Numbered from the stretch's first letter, positions 28,027-41,600 are shown. The stretch is DNA of 64,000 nt from Juglans regia (GCF_001411555.2 NC_049910.1:35875250-35939249); one strand, 5' to 3'. The notes: generated by a model not told the origin, from the letters alone. A program made the numbers and translations.

Positions 28027-29683
28027 TCACCTGTTCTGCACAGGGCCATGATCCCCAACTGTTCGCATAGAATAGATTACTCTGCCAACGATATTTCTCA
28101 AGGGAACTGGACCAAAGTTCCGGCTGTCATTCGCTTCCTGTTAAGAATAATTTGGTGCGGTTTGAATAGTGAAATGATATAGTTTTAGATAAAAGTTAGA
28201 TAAAATATTATTTTTAATATTATTATTGTTTTAATATTTGAAAAAATTGAACAATCTATTATATTTTGAGATGAGATGAAATATTTTCACTATTCAAACT
28301 GGACATTCTCAATGAAATAATAAATTATTAGATAACAAAATCCCATCTACCTCGGGCTTTAAGTTTTCGTTATCAGACGACACCCAACACTGATTATTTT
28401 CAAGAACAAAGGGCTCCTCTTTTTCATCTTTAGAGACCATTTCATGATACCCTCCAATGCCAGCCAATCTTCTGACTAGAAAATTATTATGTGATTTCAT
28501 GGGGTCCCTCAACAACACCACATCTCCGGTGAAAACATACCTAAAACAGAAACACATGCTGTAAATGAATAAATAAGTCAAACAAGAGATATAAAGATAC
28601 TAAACAACAAATATGCCATCAAACAAAAGTGCAGGAAACTGATGTAGTGTGGGTGTTTGGGAAGTCGAATCTGTGAATACTAGAAATCACAACTCTTCTA
28701 TAAAACCCAGAAAACAATCCTACGATATGATAGAAAACTCTCTCAAGAGTATTTCTTATAATTTATACTCAAAAATAACAAGAGGGGAAGCCAAACTGGC
28801 CTTGTTATGCTTAAATAGAATTCAGAATCCTACCCTAACACAAAACCCTATGAAAAACTGAGTTTAAAATTATTGAGTTTAGTGTTCTCTTTGGTAAAAG
28901 AAAGCTAAAGTTACGTTGGGCCTGACCCTGGAAATTCCGGATAAGAAGAGTCCCTCTTGGAGCACCTATTGTAGGAGCCATTTCTTGATCTCCCCTATAA
29001 CTGTAAACGTATGTGAACTTTCCCATAAACATATTCTTCAAAGCAGCATCAGTTGCTTCTCCGAATGTCATTTGACCACTTTTATAGCGCTGCATCGTAT
29101 TGCAGATATGGTCAGGAAATCTACAAGGAAAATAGTTTTTTTTCTTTTTTGTATTAAAAAATTTCCATAAAAAAAAAGTAAAATAAAACAGGTGCAGTAA
29201 ACCCATCAAGAATATTAAGCATCACTCAACCATGTATACCCACTGTGTAGTCCAAAAGTAAATTTTTTTGGGGGAATGTAACCCTCGGGGATCCGACCCC
29301 CGAATACACCACACTATAACAAGTATAAGTTAGCTAACATGATCAAAAAAATTTTCAGGATTACACGATGAGGCAAACATCAAAGAAGATGCCTCAACTT
29401 TCAGACTTGAGGTTTAGATCTCATGAAGAGCACAACTTAAAGGATAAAGCCCTCGTATAGCACACAAACAAAAACCAAACGGAAAATAAACAGGGACCCA
29501 AATAAATATTTAAAGAAAAAAGTTCATTCCAATGAGAGCAATCAATCATAATGAACAAAAACCCATACGCGAAAATCACAAGAGAAAAATGTAGATGAAG
29601 TGAGGGACCTTCGAGACGAGAGAAACGGAATAACAAATCTTGAGGCATATGTACCGCTTCCACGATGATGGGGAAATTACCAT
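28027..29683 (-). pseudogene. S26 signal-peptidase-like gene (mitochondrial IMP-like), copy A
   Basis: Related to plant S24/S26 peptidase-family proteins like the mitochondrial inner-membrane protease. Reverse-strand exons: 29683-29609 (25 codons or 5' UTR), 29120-28915, 28540-28351 and 28137-28027. Exon 2 has MAPTIG, exon 3 GDVVLLRDP and LVRRLAGIGGY, exon 4 NDSRNFGPV and the stop after HGPVQNR. Compared with copy C, exon 2 has one base fewer near 28935, putting exon 3 out of frame, and the likely start Met is changed to Thr. This copy is probably dead. Intron 3 carries a MITE (28156-28302). The canonical Ser and Lys positions hold Glu and Arg, as in the other copies. Confidence 0.8.
28156..28302. 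mobile_element. GATGAG-type MITE in intron 3 of copy A
   Basis: TGCGGTTTGAATAGTG on the left mirrors CACTATTCAAACTG on the right; the interior is AT-rich with GAGATGAGATGA. Orthologous insertions sit in the same intron of copies B (41768-41914) and C (51707-51857), so it was there before the triplication. Confidence 0.7.
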
Positions 29684-30903
29684 CGCAAACACAGTACTCT
29701 TCGAGGGTGAGTGCCTGCAGAATGTGAGAGAAGAAGAGAGAGATAGGGAAAGAGCGAAAATAGTTTGTTGCATTGATTTTTGCATGAGGAGGGAATGCTC
29801 CTGCAGACGCTTTATGCTCCTGAATTGTAACAAACTCTAAAAGAGAAAGCTACCGTACTCTGCAACAAAGAAAAATGACACGCCATGACATGGTAATAAC
29901 ATGATTCAATTATCTATACAACGGATTATGTATTTGGAAAAAATTATTTTGCCTCCCAATTTCATCGCTCAAGTTGATCTCTTGATAAATTTTTATTTTT
30001 TTCTTTTACTTAGTGATTTAAAATATATTGGTATAATTTTTTATTTTTTTATATATTTAAATATATTACAAAATTTGTAAAAAAAAAATGAAAAAATAAA
30101 AAACGGTAAAGTTGAGCAAGCTATTCTTCGCCCAGAGTAGCCTGACTCTATGTATTTTATCACTAATATCTAATTTACTAGAGTATCACCTCTATATCTA
30201 TGGGATACTGTACATACTTATATAAATATTTTTTTTTCTTCTTACTACTTTTTTCTTCACTACAGGAAGTACCTTTTATTTATTTATTTATTTTTACTTT
30301 CTACTTTTTACTTTATTTGAAATGAATAAAATATATTAAAAATTATAATATTTAAATGATATAAAAAAATAGATAAGTTGATGCATAGTATATTATAAAA
30401 GTCAATATATAAAATAAAAAAAAAAGTTTTAATGATGTATTTGAAAGAATAAGATGAAGAAATCATTGAGAATGCTTTTAATGATACGAAACATAACCTA
30501 ATACTAACTTTTCTTTTGGTTACGCAGTTCAAATGAGATGAGATGAAATGTTTTGTTGAAAATTGAATAAAAAATTGTTAGAATATAAGTTGTATTTTAG
30601 AAATTGAAAAAGTTGAATTATTTATTATATTTTATGTGAGAGGTTTGAAAAGTTATAATGATGAGATAAGATGAGATGAGATGAGATGGTTTTGTATATC
30701 CAAACCGGACAAGCAACTCAACCCATCTCAAACCAATAATTTATGGGATCCACTACTTTTTCAACTTCTCCCAAAAAAAGATAAACTCATCTCACTCTAC
30801 TTTATACATTTCAATCTAAAAATTTAGACACATTTCAACCTAAAAAAGTTAAGCTCGTCTCAATAGGACCCAATAAATATTACTATTCACAACTCAACTC
30901 AAC
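29684..30903. other. Upstream flank of peptidase-like copy A
   Basis: AT-rich, nearly identical from about 29840 to 53520-54580. Contains a MITE at about 30513-30705 with GATGAGATGAG units and CCAAACCGG/CAGTTCAAA ends. No gene supported. Confidence 0.7.
30513..30705. mobile_element. GATGAG-type MITE upstream of copy A
   Basis: TTTTGGTTACGCAGTTCAAA at the left is mirrored by TTTTGTATATCCAAACCGG at the right. The same insertion is present at 54199-54384. Confidence 0.6.
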
Positions 30904-32110
30904 TCAACATCCAAACATAGCCTTTAGTGTCTTCCCGATAAACTTTGGTCTTGTGAGGAGGGGCTTCCCTGTCGAGATGTCCTTCACAGAGACAAAATTG
31001 CCATGAAATTCAAAATAGTAGAAATTATCACTACAAAATTGGGAAACTGAGATCAAATCTTTTATTATACTGGAAACATGAAGTAGATTTTGAAGTAAAA
31101 AGAAAAAAGAATGAGAGAACAAAGAAGAGTCACCAGTGTTTTGAATGGAGAGGCCTGAGCCATCTCCAACCCGAATTTGCTCAATACCATTATACGGCTT
31201 AGATGAGATATTTAGGTTGGTGAAGTCGTGAGTAATGTGGTGCATAGCTGTTGAATATGGGTACCAAGTGGTGTCCGTGAAATTGTTTGGACATGTAAAA
31301 TTTACAGAAGGTCAGGCAGCAATGGAAGAAGTGGTAGCATACTAGTAGCTGTGGTCGAAACAATGCCGACGCTACAAGGCGACATGGCCAGCTTTTTGAC
31401 AAACCTGACAGGTAGGTCGCTGATTGTATGAGGAATGTGGTGGTGCAGCTAGCGAGAAGGATCTACCACCACGGTTGGAGTAGGTTGTTCTTCCTCTGCC
31501 ACTGTAGCCATTGCGACCACCTCGATATGAACCTCATCCACGACCACCAGCATTGGTAAAATTGATCGAGGGCTCAAAGGAGAAGGCATTCCTTGCAACA
31601 TGAGATAATCTACTTTCATGAATAAGCGACAACTAGTAAAGTTCATTAGAAGAGATAGGCTCAGCCTGTGCAGTTATAGAAGTGACAAATGATTCATATG
31701 TGGAACTAAGTCCAATGAGGAAATAAGTAACAAATTCCTGTTCAGGTAAGGGATTACCCATGGTAGCCAAAATATCAACAAGTGAACGAACCTTACTAAA
31801 ATATTCGGTGATGGTTTGCTCACCTCGAGTTAGATGGGCCAGTCAAAACCTCACCTGGAACTATTTGGCTTGAGATTGGGAGGCAAATAGAGAAGAAAGG
31901 GAGACCAGAGCTCACGCAAGGTGTTTGATGAAAGAACATGCATGGCCAATGACTGTTTCAAAGAGGGAAGAAAAGAGAATGTTGAGTACCAATTGATCAT
32001 TACACTTCCCAGATGTAAAATCTGGGTTGATTTGAGGAGTGGAGGTAGATTGATCGAGTAAATGTTCAGAGGGGGAGACCAAACTACCATCAACTTATTG
32101 GTAGAGGCCT
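30904..32110 (-). mobile_element. Copia remnant, gag to pre-integrase
   Basis: Reverse-strand pieces in several frames. At 32093-31800 a gag segment; near 31380-31410 the remnant of a zinc knuckle; at 31260-31200 the protease neighbourhood; at 31245-30904 a pre-integrase segment with IKDLISVSQFCSDN and DISTGKPLL. Frameshifts separate all pieces and no integrase, reverse transcriptase or LTR was recognised. The left part is duplicated at 54580-54798. Confidence 0.8.
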
Positions 32111-32543
32111 TGACCCTTCAGGTATATAGTGGAGGTATAATAGAATGCTTAATATACAATGTTGCTTCTCATTTTAATATTGAGAAATTGACTCAACTTT
32201 GCCATAAATTTTGTGTCTTGCTGGCACAAGAGAATGAGTGTGGGGTATTTTATTTTTCTTAAATTTATTTATATATCTTCTAATTCTTTAGAATTTCTAG
32301 CTGTTTATAATTTAACTGGGCGATTTCGTTTAGATTTTTTTAAAAGAAAATAACATTTTACCTTCTTAAAGGTATCCATATTTTTATAACTTAATTACAA
32401 AATAATTAAAATCCTTAAATTGAAAAATAAGTTATAAGTTATTCATCGCCAAAATCCGACTGTTAAGATGAATTAAATATTAATGTAGAATGACGATCAG
32501 ATTTAAATGATAGGGTAAATAATATAAATGATAGAAATGACCT

Positions 32544-33853
32544 AGTTTGGTTACATAGATAAAATGAGATGATATCAAAATTGAAAGTTGAATAAAATAT
32601 TATTAGAATATTATTTTTTAATATATTTTTTAAAAAATTTAAAAAAATTGAATTGTTTATTATATCTTGTGTGTAAGTTTGGTAGGACTGAGCAAAACTT
32701 TGAAAATTCGACTCTGAATCCGGCTCCACTCCGATTCCGACAAAACGGAATCAGAGTCGGATTTATTTTTAATTTTTCAGTCGAAGTCGAAGTCGGAGGT
32801 GTTGCTGGACCAACTCTGACTTTATGCTCCGACTCCAACTCTAAATCCAACTCCCATATGTACATATGTTATAAAATATATATTTATAACTATTATATAG
32901 TTATATAACTAGAACTTGTATAATTAAATTCAATAATATACTAGTATGAGTTAATTATTATAAAATAATATACTTATACTATAATATAAATAAACTAACG
33001 ATAGTATAGTATATGTAAATATTATAGTATTATTACCATCCATAATCAAGTATAGAAATAAGTTAGACACTAGTATTTAAATAAGTCTAGTATAATAAGT
33101 TTATAACACATACTTATTTACTAAAATATAATAACATGTAATTAGACACTAGAGAGATTAGTATATAAATAAGTTAGACATGAGTATAATAACATATAAT
33201 ACTAATGTATAACAACATGAAATTAGACATTATAGTATAAGTCTTGTATAGAAATAAATTAAGTACTAGTATAAAAATGACTAATAAGTCTAGTATAACA
33301 AGTTAATAACATGTAATACTAATTTATTAATGTATAATAACATGTCATTAGACACTAAAAATAAGTCTAATGTAGAAATAAGTTATAAATAAGTTAGATA
33401 CTAGTATAATATAATAACATGTAATACTATAGGATAATAACATGTAATTAAATACTAAAAATAATATGTAATATTATAGTATGATAACATGTAATTAGAC
33501 ACTATAATATAAATCTAATATAAAAATAAGTTAAATATTAATATATAAGTAAATTAGTAGTGAATGAATTATTTTTAATGTGTAATTTTTTGTAAAACTT
33601 GAAATTTGAAAGCCCATATTTTTTTTAAATGAGCTAAATATGAAGGTAGAAAAAATTCCAAAACTAAAAATTCAAATTCAACTATGCTCTGACAAGTCGG
33701 AGTCGGATTGGGGCCTACACAAGTTAGAGTCAAAGTCGGATTTAGGAGAATCCAACTTCGACTAAGTCGTTGCTCAGTTCCCCTAGAGTTTGGAAAAGTT
33801 GTAATTATTAGATAAGATGAGATTGTTTGTGTAACCAAATGAGGCCAATTATG
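32544..33853. mobile_element. MITE split by a second transposon
   Basis: An outer MITE has ends CCTAGTTTGGTTACA (about 32543) and TGTAACCAAATGAGG (ending about 33844), the same family as 44158-44338. It is interrupted at 32682/33786 by the element described next. Confidence 0.7.
32683..33785. mobile_element. Nested hAT-like non-autonomous element
   Basis: Ends TAGGACTGAGCAA and TTGCTCAGTTCCCCTA are inverted repeats beginning TAGG. The flanking octamers AAGTTTGG (32675-32682) and GAGTTTGG (33786-33793) fit a one-mismatch 8-bp target duplication. Subterminal regions carry GACTCCGA/TCGGAGTC motifs; the centre (32870-33560) is a degenerate tandem array of TAGTATAATAAC and TAATTAGACACTA-like units. 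Confidence 0.75.
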
Positions 33854-34720
<867 letters not shown>

Positions 34721-35100
34721 TTACTTTCCTCTTTATCGGCCTTAGAACAACAGTATCAGTGATTCAGTACGTGTGGCTAGTATCAGTTTGTGGGCTGAAC
34801 ATACTAAACGTGGCATAAATATGTTCTTTTGCAGCCATTTGTGATTTCAAAGGGTAAAAGTATATAAAATAAATCTATAAATTAATATAATTTGATGAAA
34901 TTTTTTAATTTTATTTTATAATAAAAATAAATTTATTAAATCACATTAATTTATAAATTTATTTTTATTTATTTCTAAAATATTTTCCTATCAATAATTC
35001 TACCCCAAACGATGCTTTTTCTGTGGCCATTAGACACTTTTTTCTTTGTTGAATTGTAAAACTGCTTTCAATTGGATGGCCAAGTTGTACCGTACAATTG

Positions 35101-35971
35101 GTTTTTTTTTTTAGATAAAAAGATCGCTTATCATTCATAAAAGGACATATAAATATGATTTAAAAAAGTCAAATACAAACGTTAAAGCTTCCCAGCACAC
35201 TACAGTGACTGACATGATCTAATCCAGACGGCATATCACTAAAGACCGAAGTCTAAAGGACCCGCCGCACACATCTCTGTCCCCGATAGAGAAAAAGTAA
35301 CCAGGTGACAAAACTCATACTCCAACTAAGTAGAGTAGGGTGCACCAACCTCACACACTGCCAAAACAGAGAGGGGACAACACACCATTCGGACCAAGGT
35401 CTGAATGAACAAAATTTGTTTTTTTTTTTTTTTGGATTATTATATCTTATAAAAATACAAGACACTAAATAAAATACAAAAAACTACAGAAACACCAGAA
35501 AAGGACTGCTCCGGTGGCTGCGATGGCGCGTGCAGCACACGTGCCACCCTGAAAGAAAACCGCTGACCGATCTTGGGGGATTCGGACTCATAGGCCCCGA
35601 AGGAGCCGTGCGTGGCAACGGCAAAGGCCTCCTAGCGGCGCAAGAAGGCCACGCACCGAACTCAACCGCTGCCTATCGGCAGCGCGTGCAGGTAACTCGC
35701 CACTCCTTTTGGCGCCGCCTTCGGTAAACTTGAAGATCGGCGACTGGGCTACGCCATGGAGAAGCGCGTGCACCTCTAAAGTCGCCGGACATTCCAGATC
35801 TGCGATTCTCCCTTATTTATCCTGTAAAAAAAAACCGGAGCACTACACAGAGGGAAAGAGGGGGGAGAGGGCTGGAAGGAAGGGAAGGAGTCGAAGCTCC
35901 CAACCCCCATGACAGAACTGTAGCGAGGTAGTCGGTTTCAAGAGGGAGACGAGGTTTCGAGAGAACGGTCC
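35101..35971 (-). mobile_element. Poly(A)-type retroposon with 11-bp target duplication
   Basis: The segment starts with a T tract (reverse-strand poly(A)) and is flanked by CCGTACAATTG at 35090-35100 and 35972-35982. The homologous spacer near 49740-49780 lacks the segment, an empty-site comparison. A second T tract at 35419-35434 may mark an inner insertion. The right half is GC-rich (about 35510-35800), unlike everything around it. No reverse transcriptase is visible; LINE fragment or SINE-like class undecided. Confidence 0.75.
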
Positions 35972-35982
35972 CCGTACAATTG

Positions 35983-36314
35983 TTAATAACAACGAATTGG
36001 AAGACATAAAAATCAAATAAAAATATATTACCACACATATTTTTACAACTCTTTTGTAATAAATAATAATATATAAATATTAAATTAATTCAAATTTTCA
36101 ATATTAGAATATAGCTGTAAATATAATTATTCTATTTTTTTTTTTTTTTTGTGTTAAAAATAATAAAAATCACAATCGATCAATTTTATGGGTGTAAGTA
36201 GCATTTCCCATAAAATAATTACAGTTAAAAATACTCATGTGATTATCCTTAAATTTGAGTGATTATGCTACCAGTAACCGTTAAAAAAATGCTCTTCCAC
36301 ACGCACGCAATGAC
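35983..36314. other. Shared spacer left of the copia element
   Basis: AT-rich spacer homologous to 49780-50870, ending in the ACGCACGCAATGAC block that is the copia target. Nothing else seen. Confidence 0.6.
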
Positions 36315-36566
36315 TATTGAAGATAATGCCTATTTATGATGCAGTTTTTTCAATAAAGTCTATTAATAGTATTTTGTTATTATAGAGAAACTCTGTTATC
36401 GTGCATCTTGGGACAGGATGAGTTTTAATGCTCTGTAATTTTCAATGCTATTTATATAATGTACTTCTCCATCTATAATCAGTAGAACATCAGAATCAAT
36501 CAACAAGTATTTTGGTTGAAGTTCTCCTCTCTCTTTTACTTCACCTATATACTAAAAATACCAACA
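36315..36566 (+). mobile_element. 5' LTR of the full-length copia
   Basis: 252 bp, starting TATTGAAGATAATGCC and ending ACCAACA, preceded by the 5-bp target duplication ATGAC (36310-36314). The first bases are TA rather than the usual TG in both LTRs. TATA-like TATTTATATAATG lies near 36450. Confidence 0.9.
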
Positions 36567-36599
36567 GTTGGTATCAGAGCAGCTTTCGGTCTTTGGGAT

Positions 36600-39500
36600 A
36601 TGATGGCTGCGCCTGGTTCATCTGCAACTCTTCCCATTTTTTCTGGTGAAAACTATGACTATTGGAGCATAAAAATGAAAACTCTTTTCCTATCTCTTGA
36701 TCTGTGGGATGTCGTTGAAAATGGAGTCTCTTCAGTTGCTGAAGGCACGTCTGAAGGAGCTTCTAATCTTACCCAAGTCAAGTCTGATAGGCAAAGGGAT
36801 GCAAAAGCCTTGTTTATTCTACAACAGGCTGTGAGTGAGTCCATCTTTCCAAGGTTGATGAGGGCTTCTTCTTCCCAGCAAGCTTGGGAGATCCTGCAAC
36901 AAGAATTTCAAGGTAACATCAAAGTTAAAATTATCAAACTTCAAGGGCTAAGAAGGGAACTTGAAAATCTCAAAATGAAAGAATCTGAGAATATCAAGGA
37001 ATATTGCTCTAGAGTCATTGAAGTAGTGAATCAAATGAGGACTTATAATGAAAATATTTCAGATGAAAGGATTGTTCAGAAAATCCTCATAAGCTTGACT
37101 GAAAAATATGACCATGTAGTGGCTGCCATTGAAGAAGCTAAAGATCTATCTTCACTTTCTGTCACCGAGTTAATGGGCTCACTTTATGCTCATGAACAAC
37201 GGATTGGCAGAAGGAATGAGGTGTCTTTGGAAAATGCATTTCAATCCAAAGTTAGTCTAAAGAATCAAAAGCAAAAGGAATTCAAGAAAAAGTTCAAGGG
37301 CACAGCCAAAGGAGGAGAAAAATCTCGAAAGAAGAAGGGAGAATTTTTACCTTATGGTGTTTGCAAGAAGACTAATCATTTGGAGAAAGATTGTTACCAC
37401 CGGGGCAAGCCACAATGCTCAAATTGCAAGAAGTTTGGGCATGAGGAGAAAGATTGCCGGTTCAAGAACAAAAATCAGCAAGCAAATTTCACCGAGGACA
37501 AGGAAGAGCAGTTGTTCTATGCTTGTCATGTTGCAGCCGAGCAAAGAAGAGAGTGGTTTCTTGACAGCGGGTGCAGCAACCATATGACACCAGATGGGAG
37601 CTTATTTTCTCAAATTGATAAATCTGTATGTGTTAAAGTAAAGCTTGGAAATGGAGATTTGGTGGAGGCAAGTGGTAAAGGAACGATTGCCATGGAAACC
37701 AAGAAAGGGACTAGATTCATAAAAGATGTTCTTCATGTTCCTAGCCTTGATCAAGGTTTGCTAAGTGTTGGACAAATGATGCAAAATGGCTATTCACTTC
37801 ACTTTGAGGGAGAGCTATGTGTCATTCTTGATTTGAAGAAAAACAACCAAGTAGTGGCAGAAGTTAAAATGAGAAATGGGAGAAATTTTCCCATTACTTG
37901 GCAGTACCCAAGAGCAATGATGGTCAAATCTGATGAAACAACTCTTTGGCATCAAAGATTTGGTCATTACAATTTAAATGCCTTAAGGATGTTAAATCAG
38001 AAGAACATGATAAGAGATATGCCTTTGCTGGACCAAAACATGCCTACTTGTGAAGGGTGTATGATGGGAAAGCAACATAGGCAGCCATTTCCATCAGGAG
38101 AAGCATGGAGAGCAAAATCAGTACTTGAGCTAGTGCATACTGATCTGTGTGGTCCCATGAGGACACTCTCTCAAAGCCAAAACAGGTACTTTATGCTCTT
38201 CATTAATGATTTTTCAAGAATGACTTGGGTTTACTTTCTTAAAGAAAAATCAGAGGCTTTTAGTGTTTTTAAAAACTTCAAGTTGTTGGTTGAAAATCAA
38301 AGTGGTCAAAAGATGAAGATCTTGAGAAGTGATAGAGGGGATGAATTCAACTCAAGTAAGTTTGATGAATTTTGTCAAGAAGAAGGGTTGGAACACCAAC
38401 TGACAGTTGCCTACACTCCACAACAAAATGGAGTCTCGGAAAGGAAGAATAGGACTGTTATGGAGATGGCTAGGTCCATGCTAATGGCAAAGGGCATTCC
38501 AAAAAAATTATGGGCTGAGGCTGTTAATACAGCAGTATATGTGCTAAATAGATGCCCCACAAAGGCAGTGAAGGATATGACTCCAATCGAAGCATGGAGT
38601 GGACACAAGCCAACTGTTAGTCACTTCAAAGTATTTGGATGTTTGTGTTACATTCATGTACCTGAACAAAAGAGACACAAACTTGAAGAAAAGTCAGAGA
38701 AAGGGATTTTTCTTGGGTATAGCTCTCAATCCAAGGGATACCGGATCTTCAATCTCAAAACTCAGCAGCTGGTTACAAGTAGAGATGTTCAGTTTGATGA
38801 GCATTCAACTTGGAAATGGGAAGAAGAGCATGAACCAGATCTGACTCTTCGTGTTCCAATTATCGAGCAAGTTGAGGAAGAGCTTGAAACATCAGCTCCA
38901 AATGATCAACCTTCATCACCATTCTCGGTTTCAGGAAGTGATAGCAACTCTAGAAGTTCAACAGTTTCATCACCTGAGACTTCTCCAAGAAGATTCAGGG
39001 CATTAAACGAAATATATGAATCTTGCAACTTCAGTTCCATAAAGCCTGAAAATTATGCAGCAGCCTCTAAAGAACAAGTTTGGGTGGATGCAATGAAGGA
39101 GGAGATTAGAATGATTGAGAAAAACAATACATGGGAGCTGGTTGCATATCCTGACAGCAAGGATGTTATCGGAGTTAAGTGGGTATATAAAACAAAGCTC
39201 AACCCAAATGGTTCTTTAAACAAGTGTAAAGCAAGATTGGTTGCAAAGGGCTATTCACAACAGGCTGGGATAGATTTCAATGAAACCTATGCACCCGTAG
39301 CTAGGTTGGACACCATCAGAACAGTAGTTGCACTTGCAGCTCAAAGAAGTTGGAAGATCTCACAACTTGATGTAAAATCAGCTTTTCTTAATGGAGAACT
39401 TGAGGAGGAAGTGTATGTTCAGCAACCCGAAGGCTTTATGAAGGAAGAAGGGAAAGTATTTAAGTTAAAAAAGGCTCACTATGGGCTTAAACAAGCACCC

Positions 39501-40577
39501 CGAGCTTGGTACAGCAAAATAGATAGCTATTTTTGTGATCATGGCTTCAAGAGAAGTGCTAGTGAACCTACACTTTATGTCCAACTCAAAGGTGAAAGTT
39601 TGCTCATTGTCTCACTTTATGTTGATGATTTAATTATAACAGGAAATAATTCGGTTATGATTGAATCATTCAAACAAGAGATGATGAAAACATTTGAAAT
39701 GAGAGATATGGGACTAATGCACTACTTCCTTGTAATGGAAGTATATCAAGAAGGAGGCATTTTCATTTCACAAAGGAAATATGCTCTTGATTTGCTCAAC
39801 AAGTTCAATATGACTGAATGCAAATCAGTAGCTACTCCTTTGATAGCAAATGAGAAATTGAAGAAGGAAGATGGTGCAAAAGAAGCCGATGCAGCAGCAT
39901 ATAGGAGTTTAATTGGAAGCTTACTTTACTTGGCTGCCACTCGGCCTGACATCATGTATGCAACTAGCCTTCTCTCAAGATTCATGCAATGTTCAAGTCA
40001 AATCCATTTTGGAGCTGCTAAAAGAGTGTTGAGATACATTCAAGGCACAAAGGATTTCGGCATTTGGTATAAACCAAGTTCTCATTCAACTTTGACTGGT
40101 TTTACTGATAGTGATTGGGCTGGTTCTGTGGATGATAGGAGAAGCACATCCGGGTATTGTTTTAATCTTGGAACTGATGTGTTTTCTTGGGGATCTAAGA
40201 AGCAAGGATCTGTAGCACAATCCACAGCCGAAGCAGAGTATGTGGCTGCTGCTGGAGCTTCAAATCAAGCTATTTGGCTGAGTAAAATTCTCGAAGATAT
40301 GGGTGCAAAACAGCAGCTGCCAATTGTGATTTATTGTGATAACAAATCAGCAATAGCTATGGCAAAGTATCCTGTCTTTCATAGCAGAACTAAACATATT
40401 GCAATCAAGTATCATTACTTGAGGGAAGTAGAAGCAAAAGGAGATGTGAAGCTGAAGTTTTGTAAGTCTAAAGAACAAGTTGCTGATATTTTCACAAAGG
40501 CACTTCCAAGAGACAAATTCCAGTTGTTGAGGCTCAAACTTGGAGTGTCAGAAAAATGCATCAAGGAGGAGTATTGA
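36600..40577 (+). CDS. Copia gag-pol polyprotein (intact)
   Basis: 1325 codons from ATG at 36600, chosen because upstream ATGs in frame lie inside the LTR. Order: gag (UBN2 type, residues about 15-250), zinc knuckle [14 protein letters not shown] (273-286), preceded by a degenerate one, aspartic protease LDSGCSNHM with Asp 322, integrase with Asp 515, Asp 578 and Glu 614 in the D-D-35-E spacing, reverse transcriptase with YVDD at 1007-1010, and RNase H with the TDSDWAG Asp near 1170 and YCDNKSA. The order protease-integrase-reverse transcriptase is diagnostic for copia. All catalytic residues I can check are present, and the stop TGA overlaps the first bases of the 3' LTR. Capable of encoding the replication proteins if expressed. 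Confidence 0.95.
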   Translation: MMAAPGSSATLPIFSGENYDYWSIKMKTLFLSLDLWDVVENGVSSVAEGTSEGASNLTQVKSDRQRDAKALFILQQAVSESIFPRLMRASSSQQAWEILQQEFQGNIKVKIIKLQGLRRELENLKMKESENIKEYCSRVIEVVNQMRTYNENISDERIVQKILISLTEKYDHVVAAIEEAKDLSSLSVTELMGSLYAHEQRIGRRNEVSLENAFQSKVSLKNQKQKEFKKKFKGTAKGGEKSRKKKGEFLPYGVCKKTNHLEKDCYHRGKPQCSNCKKFGHEEKDCRFKNKNQQANFTEDKEEQLFYACHVAAEQRREWFLDSGCSNHMTPDGSLFSQIDKSVCVKVKLGNGDLVEASGKGTIAMETKKGTRFIKDVLHVPSLDQGLLSVGQMMQNGYSLHFEGELCVILDLKKNNQVVAEVKMRNGRNFPITWQYPRAMMVKSDETTLWHQRFGHYNLNALRMLNQKNMIRDMPLLDQNMPTCEGCMMGKQHRQPFPSGEAWRAKSVLELVHTDLCGPMRTLSQSQNRYFMLFINDFSRMTWVYFLKEKSEAFSVFKNFKLLVENQSGQKMKILRSDRGDEFNSSKFDEFCQEEGLEHQLTVAYTPQQNGVSERKNRTVMEMARSMLMAKGIPKKLWAEAVNTAVYVLNRCPTKAVKDMTPIEAWSGHKPTVSHFKVFGCLCYIHVPEQKRHKLEEKSEKGIFLGYSSQSKGYRIFNLKTQQLVTSRDVQFDEHSTWKWEEEHEPDLTLRVPIIEQVEEELETSAPNDQPSSPFSVSGSDSNSRSSTVSSPETSPRRFRALNEIYESCNFSSIKPENYAAASKEQVWVDAMKEEIRMIEKNNTWELVAYPDSKDVIGVKWVYKTKLNPNGSLNKCKARLVAKGYSQQAGIDFNETYAPVARLDTIRTVVALAAQRSWKISQLDVKSAFLNGELEEEVYVQQPEGFMKEEGKVFKLKKAHYGLKQAPRAWYSKIDSYFCDHGFKRSASEPTLYVQLKGESLLIVSLYVDDLIITGNNSVMIESFKQEMMKTFEMRDMGLMHYFLVMEVYQEGGIFISQRKYALDLLNKFNMTECKSVATPLIANEKLKKEDGAKEADAAAYRSLIGSLLYLAATRPDIMYATSLLSRFMQCSSQIHFGAAKRVLRYIQGTKDFGIWYKPSSHSTLTGFTDSDWAGSVDDRRSTSGYCFNLGTDVFSWGSKKQGSVAQSTAEAEYVAAAGASNQAIWLSKILEDMGAKQQLPIVIYCDNKSAIAMAKYPVFHSRTKHIAIKYHYLREVEAKGDVKLKFCKSKEQVADIFTKALPRDKFQLLRLKLGVSEKCIKEEY

Positions 40578-40818
40578 AGATAATGCCTAGTTATGATGCA
40601 GTTTTTTCAATAAAGTCTATTAATAGTATTTTGTTATTATAGAGAAACTCTGTTATCGTGCATCTTGGGACAGGATGAGTTTTAATGCTCTATAATTTTC
40701 AATGCTATTTATATAATGTACTTCTCCATCTATAATCAGGAGAACATCAGAATCAATCAACAAGTATTTTGGTTGAAGTTATCCCCTCTCTTTTACTTCA
40801 CCTATATAAATACCAACA
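40572..40818 (+). mobile_element. 3' LTR of the full-length copia
   Basis: 247 bp, same ends as the 5' LTR, followed by ATGAC (40819-40823). A 5-bp deletion near position 40808 relative to the 5' LTR accounts for the length difference. Confidence 0.9.
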
Positions 40819-41600
40819 ATGACATCAGTTTTAAATGTTTTATTGACCAATATATGAAAACGGAATACACGATTTCGACAGTCTTTCCTCATTTATGCAC
40901 GTTTGAATTGAATCAGATACTGATTTGAGAGCATACAAAACATGTTAAAAAAACAGGCTCAATTATGGAAGGCAGATGGGGTGAATTAAGATAAGGAACA
41001 GTTTTATAGAATCAGATATTGCACTTTAAAGCAAGCTTGGCAATGGCAAAGCCAAGCCATAACATCCATATAAGCCTCCAGAACAGATACATGAAGAAGA
41101 TTCATGGCCATGAGCCGAAATACAAACACGACAAATAACTGAAATGTAAAGCTACTGGGCCGGCCATTAAAGTAAACAGCTAAATAGACCTAAACTAAGA
41201 TAAGTGGCCCGTCTGGAGCCCGTCCTTCAAGCAAAGTGAAATGAACTAGTTGACTTCAACTCAGCACGAGCTTGCCACTGCTGTTACAAATTCAAAATCC
41301 ACTCTTTAAAGTTTGCCTTGCAGCTCAAACAGAAAGCAATCTAATCATGAAAATAGGGAGGAAAAAAACATACATACTGATACAGACCAAGTCCTTGCCT
41401 TAATATCTAACACTTTTGTCCTTGCCCAAGTGAATTATTTTCATCTCAGCCAAATCTAGTTCGATTTCTAACACCTCTGAATCCGCTTTCATGCCGGAAT
41501 TACTGGTAGAGGAACCCAAATTTTTCAATCATCACCAGCACTCTTTCTAACATGAGGAAAAAAACTGGTTTAAGTAAAATGAGCTTCAAACTTGTGGGGC
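40819..41600. other. Shared spacer right of the copia element
   Basis: Continuation of the spacer interrupted by the copia, then the 3' flank of peptidase-like copy B with the same CAAGTCCTTGCCTTAATAT segment as next to copies A and C. No gene seen. Confidence 0.65.

Larger units (their letters stand above)
36315..40818 (+). mobile_element. Full-length, recently inserted Ty1/copia retrotransposon
   Basis: Complete element: two LTRs, primer-binding site TGGTATCAGAGC (36569-36580) for initiator-Met tRNA, one uninterrupted gag-pol frame, a purine tract AAGGAGGAG just before the 3' LTR, and target duplications ATGAC at 36310-36314 and 40819-40823. The LTRs differ by five substitutions and one 5-bp indel over about 247 bases, near 2 percent, so insertion was recent on a plant-genome scale. 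It split the conserved spacer between the reductase fragment and peptidase-like copy B. Confidence 0.95.

Noticed and set aside
35530..35912. Several open frames in the GC-rich block
   Set aside because: They overlap on both strands and lie inside the retroposon; openness follows from high GC, and no family was recognised.
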